Assembly: GCF_932294415.1 (NCBI RefSeq)
Contig: NC_065535.1
Span: forward strand, 8,965,001-9,029,000
Direction of reading: 5' to 3'
DNA length: 64,000 nucleotides
Source of the DNA: Quercus robur
Taxonomy: Eukaryota; Streptophyta; Magnoliopsida; Fagales; Fagaceae
Below the pieces are notes generated by a model. It made no database searches. It was not told the origin of the DNA and was given only the letters and a program-made list of their open reading frames with translations. The translations under genes were made by a program, and so were the position numbers. This document shows positions 1 to 12,000 of this stretch, piece after piece (position 1 is the first letter of the stretch; the number at the start of each line of letters is the position of its first letter).

Positions 1-2091
1 CGCTAAGATGTCCCTAAGCTCCATCAATCTCGACCCACCTCCTGGTCGCTTTGAGGTTTCTTCTTGATCTGTTTTTTTTTTTTTTTTTTGGCTATTGATT
101 TCAGAATTAAGATCACCTTGTGAGCTGGCTAGCTTGTTTTTTTGCACAAAATTTCACTTTTTTACTGTTAATTTGGAACTGGGTTTTGCTTCTACAGTTC
201 TCTTAGTATTGTTCAGTGTTCACCTTTCACATAGACAGAGAGTAGAAATTTAAGTAGGAGGCTGGGTCTATGTTCGTCAACTTTTTTATTTTTTTATTTC
301 TAAGAAAGTATAAAAATTAAAGTTTCTATATATATGTTCGATTGTGTACTTTTGTTGAATTGAGATTCTGATTATCGCAATGTCTGCTCTGGTGATTGAA
401 TTTTGTCAAAAAAGCACTAATTTAGATTACTTAATTGTTGAATTTGTCTTCTGCCTTTTCAGTTAATGTCAAAAGTTCTATATCTTCCATTAAAAAAAAA
501 AAGTTAATGTCAAAAGTGGATTAGGAATAGTCTTGTTGGTTTAGTCACACACTCACACTGATTGGTCTCCTTTAAAATGAGAATCAGGATCAGGATTGTA
601 ACAATATATATATATATATATATAACTATCATTTATATATATAAAACTTTCTTGATTAGAACATACTACAATGGATCAATAGGGTGAGCCCAGAAGTTTG
701 AGTGGATATGCGATGTCATGTCTGTATTGTTTGACTTGTCCTATGTGGTGGTTTTGGTTTATTTGGGGTTAGTGCGTGTCCAAGATAAATCAAAAGCCTA
801 ATCCTTACTATCTGGTTTATTACCAAACCCATTATGTTTCTAAAAGTCAGAATCCTAATATTATATTGTATTCCTTTACCAATTTACCATTTTTCTAATG
901 CAATTTGCTCTTAAATGCCAAATGGCATTCTGACATAGCTGTTTAGTTTAATTAAGTTTTTATATATGTCATATAAGTGTTTCTTTTCCATTAGTCTATT
1001 TTGTCTTTGTTAGAGACAGTTTGGTAGAGTGGCCATATAAATTTCCATTGTTTGGATCATTTGACTTGTGCAAAACACAAGAAAACAATGGACTGCTTTG
1101 TTTAATAAACCTTGTGCAAAACACACTGTGTGAAAGAGTTTTTACCCCTTTGTTTAATTTATTCTGTGAAGTACAATGGTTTATTTTGTACATATAAGAA
1201 AACAATTTGATGCATTTTTAGTTTTTTATAAGTGAAATAGATTTCGAACTTCTTGTGGACCACCAATTGTATTTGAGAAAAGGAAAATGAGTTCCATTTT
1301 CTTAGAAAATTTTACATGAACCCTCTGTAAGAGTTGACTGCCAGTTGGGCGGTTGGGCTTGAGCTTGATATTCAGCACCCTCAATGTTGATACATAACTA
1401 ATGGAATGCTTAAAATATATCCCTGACCTCCCCTACCCGATAAAAGTATCTTGTCAGCATTAGTAAAAATGATCTTCCCCTTGTGTTTAGCTATAGCAAG
1501 AGCCCCTAAATCATGACCCACTTGCCCTTCAGTGGTGATGAGAACCCTCTAGATCTGAATTGATCCTTCCTGGTTTATTAAATTGCTGTAGTCCCATCCC
1601 ATATTGAGTTCATGTAGAAAGCAGAAGAGGAGTGTAAAATGATGTTGAATTAATAAGGGGTTCCTCTAAATTTTGTGAACAATGGACTGCTCTCTTGATT
1701 CTCTTAGTGGATGTGTAAATTTTGTATCTAGATTTCTAATGTCTGATCAACCAAGTGATAAATATTCCTCCATGACATAACAGCCTTTGTTTTTGTTAAT
1801 TATAATTAAGATTATCTTCCACGTCTTCATTTTTGTGATTTTGCTCGTGGTTGAACTTAAAGATTGATAGTAGATTTTGCAATTCTCTCACACGTTTTCA
1901 AAAGATTTGAATGTTTAATTTTAAGTGAATAGAATACTAGAAATAAGTGTTTTTCTTTGGTTTGTGCTGAAAATCTCAACGAAGTTAATGTATTGTGTTT
2001 TTATGCTGTCCAGAGTACTAGAGGATCAAAAAAGATATCCAAGCAAGCAGAAAAAGGAAAGAAAGTAATCGCAGTTGGGAGTAGCCGATGA
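1..2091 (+). CDS. 3' end of an unidentified gene (partial)
   Basis: Not recognised. The frame is open from the window edge to position 55 (it reads [16 protein letters not shown] after an Ala-Lys), where a GT donor follows. An AG acceptor ends at 2013, and an exon at 2014-2091 continues in the same phase with a short, very basic tail ([20 protein letters not shown]) and a stop. The intron of about 1.96 kb is AT-rich, with a (TA)n run near 604-624. The 5' part of the gene lies outside the window. The ATG at position 8 could instead be a real start, which would give a 41-residue peptide, but an internal exon is more likely. The splice pairing is inferred from phase and consensus only. Confidence 0.35.
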
Positions 2092-3289
2092 TAACTTAAT
2101 AATCCCATTTCCTGCTTAAAGTTCGGCAGAAGATGTTGACTACCAGAGTAATACACAATCTATCACAATTTTAGCAAAAAAAAGAAGAAGATATGTTTAA
2201 TACCACCGTACCAACCTTAAGCTGAAGGATCATGGTGAAAATTAAACTGCTTGTATATATCCCTTTTTCAAATAAGCCTATTAAATTGTGAGTTTTAATC
2301 ACTTGTATATTGGAATGAATTTCTGTGATGGTTAGGAAAGATCATATGAAAATTGTCTCTGTAGTATTGATACTACAAATAAGCATAGTATAAGAGGTTC
2401 TTCCTGATTGATTGTTATACAGGAAATATGATATCTGGTTACATTATGTATTGCCCTTCCTCATTGGCGTTCGTATGATGATGTGAATTTATGCAATTAT
2501 GCTGCACGCTGGTTTTAAAAAATTATTAGCGTTGGTTTTGGATATGTGTATTTGGTTTAATCACTTTAAAGGGGTAAAAATAAAAATATAATTATAATAA
2601 TTGTTTTTATTTAAAAAAACAGGCTTTAAAGAAACTAGGAAAAAAAATGATATTAGTGGTAGACCCAAATGATAATTAGTAAAAATATACCAAATTAACT
2701 GTTGTGAAAAAAAAAAAATTTGTTGTGATATTAAGTGTATGGGTTGAGCTTAGTCTAATTCTTTTAATCATATATGATTTTTAGGAGAGTAAATTTAGCT
2801 ACTTATACTTAAAAATACATTTACCTATAAAAAAAAAGGAGAGTAAATTCAACTACACATCCTTTATTGTGAAGGAATTTGCATTGTGTACAAATAGCCT
2901 GTTTCCATTTAGAAATTTGGACTCCTACTCAACTAAATTATAGTACTATTAAAAAAGATATTTTGTCTATATTACTATACATTTCAAAGTTTCAAAGTGA
3001 TTTATTAAATCAAAAGTTTTTAATCAAAATTGATTACAAATATGCAAAAACATGTTTTAGAAAAAGATGTCCAAAACATTGCATCAGAACAAATTTTTGC
3101 ATGATGGCAGGCCATTCTCTCAGTTTTTGATTTTGATATAGAATTTCCCAAAACAGTATCCTTGATTTCCTTACATGTGAATTCTTGCAGAATCAAACCA
3201 AAAAGCCAGCATAGCAGCCCCAACCCCCAAAACTACCTAAACAATCACCTCCCAGCAATACTAGTCAGGCAAAGAACCATGGCTAGATA
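2092..3289. other. gene-free AT-rich stretch
   Basis: AT-rich sequence with several A tracts. Reading frames are short and have no recognisable protein content. It probably includes the 3' flank of the tentative gene upstream. Confidence 0.5.
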
Positions 3290-4900
3290 GTCCTAGTTTC
3301 CTTGGTCAATCGCTATGTGGTTTCTACAATCCCAAAACCAAACTATGAAAGGCCACTCCTAACCCAGTCCAGTTTTAGTTCTGCCTTAGTATACACAGTA
3401 GATGATCCCTTTGGCCCCTTACAATCCCAAAGATCATCCCAGTCATCCAACGGAAATAATAAGTCTCCTTACATTAAGAAACCTTACATCCAGCACATCT
3501 TTTATATTAAACCACACATGATTCATATAAAAGATCAATTAGCCCTAGCAATGGAAGTTTTGCTATCAAATTGGCATTTTCTTCCAAAAGTCCAGAAAAA
3601 TCCATCAGTTCTATAAGAGCATCCTCACCCAGGAAAAGTTTGCTCAAATAGAAGACATCAAGTCAAAATTGGACACCTTAGTCGTCCTCTACCACAAACT
3701 CATCATCACCAAGTTTGTCAATTGCAAAGAATGGGGCCAACACCCCTCCCTGCTCAAAATAATAGAAAGCACAAGAATTCAATATAGTTACTATTACTAT
3801 ATTGACGCCTTTAAAAAGATTTTATTTTATCAGAATAAGAACTTTGATCATTCATGGTTCTTAATGTCTGACAAAAATTTCAACAGCCAAATATCGACTT
3901 GGTTCCTTAAGTGGTGGGAAATGTTCGGATTAATTCCTTAGATCTTCCCAAAACCTCTCCAAGATGCCCTCAGATATTTCAGCTCAAGATTCCAAGTTAA
4001 CCATCACAATTCCCAGTTTCCAGCAATCTTACATATGACCATCAAGTATAAAATCCATTGGATTAGCATGTGGTCCTATGCAATCAGCAACAATCTATTA
4101 AACAAAGAGTTCTCAATAAAATGGTAGGATAGCCTCAAAATTGATCCAGTCATCGATCAGATAAATAAAGATTTCCCTCCTCCAGTCCACAGAGCCATTA
4201 CCTAGAAGACAAGGTCCCAGTCTAGCCTAGAATCTATCTCATTAAAAGATCTTGCCGACCAGTTGCTCCTCCAGGCTTCTCAGTTAGAAGAAGAAGAAAA
4301 GACTTCTCCTGCCTCTTCTGAAGCATCTACCAGTCACTAACCATTTGACTCCTTCCAGGATTCTCAAGATCCCTACAAGGGCCATAATTTGGATAGTCCC
4401 TAGATTATTCTGGTAGCACCAGTCAGTACTCAGAATATCTCCAAACAGCTTCAAATTCGATCACTATTCATAAGAAGACAAAAACAATACCAACCAACAC
4501 AAAAAGATAAAAATGAACAGTGACACAGCTTCGTTGCGCTTTTGAGGGTCTTGTCTACTTTCGATGAAAAAGGTTTCCACCCAAGGAAAAAGCAAATTAC
4601 CCCCCTAGAATTTCATAAATCTTCAGAGCTCTTTCTGGAGGATCCTAAGCTCCTCCCAGTCTATATAAAGAAGCTTTAAGTTCCATTCAGAGATAGGCTT
4701 AGTTCAACATATCTCCTTCTTACAAGAATCCCTTAGTAATCTTGTATTAGGAATATCCAATTTTGTATTACAAGAATCCCTTTGATTGACGGGATATTGT
4801 ATTAGTGTGGAAAGGGATAGACTGCTCCTAAGGTGTGTGAGTGAGCAAGAAATCGAAAAAATTATGTTTCAAGTCCATGATTGATAGAAGTAGGCTATGG
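3290..4900 (+). mobile_element. pararetrovirus-like (Caulimoviridae-type) fossil, broken
   Basis: Two adjacent plus-strand open stretches (3302-3616 and 3669-3941) hold protein-like sequence with Trp/Phe/Tyr-rich segments such as HSWFLMSDKNF. This resembles polyprotein segments annotated in plant endogenous pararetroviruses and related elements. Near 4660 a TATATAAAG box is followed by a leader-like segment and repeated 'acaagaatccctt' phrases, reminiscent of a caulimovirid promoter region. The copy is clearly broken, with many breaks, and covers only part of a genome. No reverse transcriptase region was seen. The family call is inference from the look of the protein, so an LTR-element origin stays possible. 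Confidence 0.4.
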
Positions 4901-6058
4901 CTCACATCAAGCAGGGCATAAAATGCGTTGGTTGATCAAAAGGCATGGCCAACCTTCTTGTCTAATTTCTTTTAATATGCTAAGAGATTCCAGACCTGCT
5001 AGAAACATGGACCAGTGCAGCATGCGAATTAAGATGTGAGTGTCATGTCATAAGAATAAAAGGATCGGGGAAAAAGAATAAATATTTTTTTATTGAACGT
5101 TTTATTTGTTCATTTTGACGACTTTATCATATTATTTGATTATATATTATCCTACTAATTCCTATTCTACCTTCCCAGAGTTAAATTTACAGTCCACTCC
5201 ATTAAAATTTAAAACATTCCTATGGAGTCCTTCCAATTGTCGTCTGCTAGGGTGCCATTGCTTGAGTACTCACACAACCAGACCTGGCTCTACCCAAAGG
5301 GTTGGGTACGGTTTTCACAGGTAGGTCAGACGAATATACAGTAGGATTTTTTTTTCTAGGTTTCAGGTTTAATTCTGGGTGTGAGAGATTTTCATCCTTC
5401 AAAACCGTCCCAGCCAGGCAGCCAACTTTATTTTTTAAAATTTTTTATTAATAATATATGCTGTGCTGATATGATTTTTTTAGACGATTGTTTAAATTTA
5501 ATCATGTCTTGCAAATTGAACCATATGATCCAAATCATTTATTCATCAATGCAATTACAATATTAAATTTAACTACACAACCTTAGGTACAACACTAAAA
5601 AGTTCTTTTAGAACTATATATTTTGCCACAACTTGCATAAGTGTAAAATTGTGATTGAATTACACCCCTTACACATAGATCCACCATTGTTACCTGGTAA
5701 AAAGTAATCCAATTACCACTTATTACATACTTCTGATGCAGCAAAATGTGTAGTCATAGACTTTTTGCCCAAGGAACCGTAACACAATAAACAGCAGAGA
5801 GAGGGCAAGATGAGGAAATAAAGCGCATGAATTAAGGTAAACTTGATTTAAAAATATACCTTGCTCAGGTTTTGTGTAACCAAAAAAACAGATAAAACAA
5901 AGTACCCTACTTCGGACTTGACAACTGCTTGAGCAGATATCAACAGTTCTGCCCAGTTGCTCTATGAAGGGAAACAAAAATCCTAGTGTCAAAAAACCAT
6001 TTACAAACAGTTAAAAGTCAAAACGTATTTACAATTGGCTCTAGATTGAGAACCACTC
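4901..6058. other. gene-free interval 3' of the EXA1-like gene
   Basis: AT-rich, with no convincing coding frame. The part nearest 6058 should contain the 3' UTR of the minus-strand EXA1-like gene. The open frame at 5723-5992 on the minus strand shows no family features. Confidence 0.5.
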
Positions 6059-9000
6059 CTAATCTTCAGCACCCTGAATCTCACCCATCATGATCCGGTT
6101 GCTAACAACATTAAATCCCAAAACAGCAGGGCTAACCTTCTTTCCTTTCTTCCCCTTCTTTTTTCCTCCCCCTTTCATGGACCCATCAGGTCCCATTTTG
6201 GTATCTCGATCAATGTCCCCAACGCCTGCATTGCCCGAACTCACATCTCTGGTACTGAATCCAGTGACCTGATCATTCTGACTTTGAAATGCAATTTCAA
6301 GGACATCCGCTGGTAATAATTCCTTGTAGTTGAGGAATTTGTCAATGAACTCATGATCAGGATCATATGATCCAAGGTTCTCAACCAGAAGCATCTCAGC
6401 CTCTGATCTGGACTGCTTCAAGCAAAATTCAAGGACACTCGTATCTAGCAAGTATGAAAGAAAAATGGCATTGCATTAGGTAAAACTAAAAGCTCAATTA
6501 CTTCTGGGCTCAAAAGCTAGCAAATTTAAAGATTACTGGACCAGCAAGCTTAATTTGAACCATTGAGACATTGCAAGAGGAACAAAACTAGGCCAATCAT
6601 TTTCCCAGCATTAAAAAGGCCAATGGACAACATCTGGCAAGCCATACCCACCTTTTTATATTGTTAAATTTCTGGGCTAATGCAAATTGCAGAGCATAAT
6701 TTCCTAGTAACCTTATAATAATAATTTTTTTTTTTTAATTAGGAAAATTTTGAAGTGATATATTATATACATTAGAAGTGAGTTTTGGCCCCAACAAGAG
6801 GGACAAGGGAGATATGAACTAATAACCTCCACTGAGTTGTACCTAGCTAATTGTGCTACCCTTGGGATTAGTATCCTTATTTTTCTGTAGCCAACACACT
6901 CAAATTTCATGTATTTGAAATATTTTACATATAAAATTTCAGGCAATGAGTGAAATCAAGCTTACCATTTGTCCCAATAAGCCTGAGACACTCACTCTCG
7001 CACCAATCTCTGAAATCCATGGCCTCTGGAAAGAGAAAAAAGACCAGTCAAAAAAATAGGCTAATGGACAGTATATGTGATGAAAGGATAACCAATCATG
7101 CAAAGGTTTACCTGAATGATTGGTCATGGCATCTCTTTTCCCTTTTAGGTAAGCCTGGGCAGTGGCAGGTGAGGATGAAAGAGATTGTTCAGCAGGTTTG
7201 CCACCAACTGATTTTTGTCGGCTTAACGATCCAGCTGAAGTTCCTTTGACAGGAGTACTTTTCATTACCCTATTTCCCTGGCTTGCAAGATGAGGGAAAT
7301 CCACCCTGCTTACAGGAAAACAACAAACTCTCACTTTTCAACAATTACAACCAAATCTCATCGGACTAATATATTAATAATATGAAAGACAAATGAGTAT
7401 GGTTCTTAATTGATTCAATGGATGGACATGATAGTAATAGTCAAAATCAAATGCAGCCAATGCAATATAGCTAACATGTGGGTGGAGGGTGAGGTTGTAA
7501 CTTCAAAACCCATTGGGTCTGTAACATACCAATAAAAATTAGTTGAGACAAACACAAACCAATGACAAGATGCAGCATACATGATCTTTATAAACGTGAC
7601 TATATTAAATTTTTTGATTAAACTCCCAGGTCTGATCTTTATAAAATGGCCATAGAGTGGAATAGCCAGACAAACTTTCCACAACAGTGCCAAGTGGTTC
7701 AGAAGAAGGCTTTGTTAATACTTTATATTGACCATGGGGAATGCCATCATTACTCCACAACTTACCCAGAAAAAGTTTCTATGGTATTTAATTCACTATT
7801 ACTAGACACAATCCAAAACTAAATAACGTAAGATCAGAGAGAATAAAAATCATACTGCTTAGTTTCTTGCTTTGATTGATCAATTGGACCCCAAAATAGG
7901 TCATCATCTCCTTTATATTTTGACTGAGAAGCATGGGAATTGATTTGGATTGGAGATGCAGCTTTCGCAGGAGAAGCAGCAGAAAGAGACCATAACGGAG
8001 CACTGTTGCGGGCAGACAGAGATGGCTGGGATTTTTGTGGAGTTGAGATCTGATTTGCAGCATGGGTAGAAGAGGCTCTTTTCTCCTGCTCCTTTTGGAT
8101 GTCCCTTAAAGATGTAGGTTTAGTAGGCTTCCCGGAGTCAGTAGACCATGCAGGGGATGGGGAAGAGTTTGCTGACTCACCCTTCCAAAGAACAAAGTCT
8201 CCCAGAGAAGGCCCTGATGGGATGGCAGACAATAGTTCCTTCTCCTGCTGTGTTTGACGAGAGCTTTTGCCTTTCTCAATGGAACTTGAACCAACAGTAA
8301 CATCAGCAGAAGGTAGCAATACTGGGGCCTTAGCTCCAGCACCCTTAGATTTTGCTGACTTTTTGCGACTCTTTTTAGTGTCTTTAGCCTCAATAAAGTT
8401 ATCATCATCTACAGATTCCAAATGGGTGGTCATAACTTGTGGGGTAGCCAGACTAGATACACTGTCAGGAACATTTACATCTCTTTCACTAGACTTCGCC
8501 AAAACTTCTTCTGCCAATATATCATGTAAATGGCTCTTCTTGTTCTTTTGATTCACAGAGCCTACAGATTGCCCTAGACCTAACTCAGTATTCCCTGCAT
8601 CTTTGTGAGATTCTCTAGATATTTTTGAGTCCGGATTGGCCACAACTCCAGCCCAAGGAGTTGACAAAGTCATGGAGTTTACAGAAGTTGTGATCTCAGA
8701 TACCGCCATTTCTGTATGTGCCTTCCTTTGTTCTTCCTGTTGAATTTCCAACAATGACTTAGGCTTGAAACCAGGAGCAGGCTTCCAAGCTCGTTGTCCA
8801 GTATGTGTCTGGGTATTCTGCACTGAGGCAGACCCAAGTACTCCCGATTCACTCTTGACTTCAACAGTTCTGCTCTCATCTGCCAAAACTCTTGCAGGCA
8901 TAAAGCTTTGTCCTTGCTGGAATCCCACACTTTCTATAGTAACAATTTCAACTTTCGCGTCCCTTGTCCTCTGCGGAGATGTTCCATATAGTGCATCTCC

Positions 9001-12000
9001 AGCATCAAGGTCTGTCTCGACACTCTGCTTATTAATTTCAGATTGCTTTAACTGCAGAAGCGAAGCCTTAGGTCCTTCCTTTACCTGGTCAGAAGAGGAG
9101 TGCAACTTGGAAGACTTTTGCTTCTTAGACTTCTTCTCAGAAGCTTTTCTTGGCTCACGCACTTCAACATTCTTAACTTCTGTCACCATAGAGGGCTCTT
9201 GATGTTCTTCAAGCAAACCAGTGGACTGAACCTTTGCATCATTGGTATGCTCAAGCGCAGGCACTTCACTCTCACAAATTCCTGCTGATGACACAGCAAC
9301 CGCACTTTTAGGAGGTATGGATACTGCAATATGTTCAGTGGTCACAGCCGCAGCATTTCTGTCGGCCCTTAAAGTGTCATCTGATGTCTGCTCCAGAGTT
9401 CTAGGATCATGCAATTCAGAATCAGGGACAGATTTCTGCACAAGCTGAGGCTCCTCCGCAGATATGTTCATGGTTTCAAACAAAGGGGAGGTTTCAACAA
9501 ACGAAGACCTCGGCAACAATTCTTTATGACGGGTATCAGTGGTTTCTTTTGGAACAGCAGCACCCCAAGTTTTTTGAGGTGTAATATTCCCAAATAATTG
9601 ATGAGGTAGATTTAAAGAAGAGGCTTCAGGACTTGCACTATAATTGACATCCTGATTAACTTGTGGAGGCAATTTCACAAAGTTAGTATTGTGGTCATCT
9701 TGCATACTGGGAATTGGCATCCGTGGCCCTACCTGGAACATCTCTGGAGATGGCTGTAGCCGAGAAGGATCAACAGATGCATTCCCTGTAGGTATTGCAG
9801 CTGCCTGTAACTGTCCAAAAGATGGCTCACCAAAATGCTGGTGAGGTTGATGCTCTGACAGAACCTGAGAAAGTAATTGCTGTTGTTGCCGTAATAACTG
9901 TTGCTGCTCCTCCTGTTTCTGTTGCTGCTTAAGCAATAAGAGTTTATCCAACAATAACATCTGCTGTGTTGGAACTGGTGCCTGTGAATGTAACTGCAAC
10001 AAGTACTGTTGTTGCAGCATATTTAATACTTGTGGATCTTGTGACAAGCCAGATGATAGTAACTTTTCTGGAGTAAAAATACCAGATGGATTTTCTATAG
10101 CTTGGGCAACTGGATTTGTTAAAGATGGTTGGTTTTGTGGTTGCAGCCTCTGTTGTTGGATCCCAAAAGCTTGGGGAGGGAAATTCTGATCATGATGAAA
10201 GTCAATCTTATTCTGAAGTGGATCTGTTCCACCTTGGACAGGAAAATTCGACCAACCAGCAAGACCATTATTTCCACCAGAAGATGACCGGTCAGATAAG
10301 CCTTGGACAAGGGACAAGAAGTCAGCATTTTGAGAATGAGGCTGAATAGGATTGTCATTTAGGGAAGATAGAAGCTTTGAATGTGGCGTTGGGGAGTCTG
10401 GGACAACATCGGTCTTTGAAACCAAGGATGCAGCATCTCTTCCGGGCCAATATGGATAAGGATTTGTTAAGGACCTCTGCCGTTCCAGAGCCATTCTCTT
10501 TGCCAACAAGTAAAGGTTGTTTCCACCATCTACTCCCGAAGGGGGCATACTATTAGAATTATTCCCACTATATCCTTGCATACCTACAAATTAAACAAAA
10601 TTATCCAAGTGAAATTAACCTGCTATATGGTAATGATACATGGCTTGGCTAAAGCATAACATGCCCTTGCATTTTTTTAATTGGTAAGTTACACAAACAC
10701 CTAGTAGATTCAGAACCCATGACCTCAAATTCCATCAATTCTTAAAAGAGAAGTATCATTTGAGATAGAGCTCATTGGCCACAATATGCACTTACATTTA
10801 CAATCCAAAATATATTTAAAAAGAAAATTCATAAAAAAGAACAAACCTTCAGAAAAGGCAAACTTCTCCAGTGGTGAACTGCTCATACTACCAGACATCA
10901 GTGACTCCAGAAATCTATTCTCAGCTTCTGTTGTCGAACCTTGCCCTTGCCCTTGCCTTTGCCTAGGTTCGCTCCTCATAATATCAATTTCATTTATGCC
11001 AGTGTGAAGGTTACCAAAGGTACTGAAGTTTGGCCTGCTAGATGCATCCGCAAATTCGTTCTGTTTTGGTGCAGTAAATCCAGGTGGTGGCCCAGCTTTA
11101 GCTCGTAAATGGGGCATAACATCACCAAGTGACAACCACGGCAAATCACTCGGGCTTATGCTGACTAGCAAATCTAAGCCAAAATATCCATTCTCGAACC
11201 ATGAAATAATATCACTCCCACTAAAAGGGCCTTGAATTCTTCCCTGTGGATCTTTATAATAAAGCACTAACTCCTCTGGAGAAGACTGAGCAGCTTTCCT
11301 GGCTTCATGTTCCTTGTCCATAACTCCAGATAGCTGTCTCTTAAGAATGGGATCCTCACGGGATTGCCACTTGGTTTCGTCTTTTGTTTCAGAAGGGTTA
11401 CCCAAATTACTTTCCCAATCATTAGTTGGTTCCTTGGAAGAATCTGACCAGCCCATATCAGAGGACCTTGACCTGCCATCATTTGTAATCTCTCTCCAAT
11501 CATGCAAGGTGTTATGTGAGCGTTCCCCCAGTGGAGGGGCTCGCCATGTGGTGGCAGGAACAGAAGAATTCCCTGGGAGACTTGATTCCCTATAAATGGG
11601 CACATCCTCGACCTTCCTATAGGCATCACTATCTTCTCTAAAACCTGCAGATAGAGAATACAAAGAAACACCATAACAATACACACTTAAATGGAGACAT
11701 GTTTTTATCCTTATGAGATACAGATAGTGTACCATCTAAATATTAAGAAAAGAAGGATCTCAACTCCAACCCAAATTACACATTAAAGTTGAAACCAAAA
11801 TAGACAGGGTCCACATTGCTATGGAACTCAGAAAATAGCAACAGATTTTTTTTTTTTTTTTTTTTTTGAAAAAAAAAAAAAATAAAACAAAATAAAATTC
11901 AACCTAAATCAAGAGTCAAACCAAATTAAATTATTATAATCTTGCAAAGCATAGTGTAATCAGACCATATGGAAAAGTGGCTGTTCTTTTTCTTTTTAAT

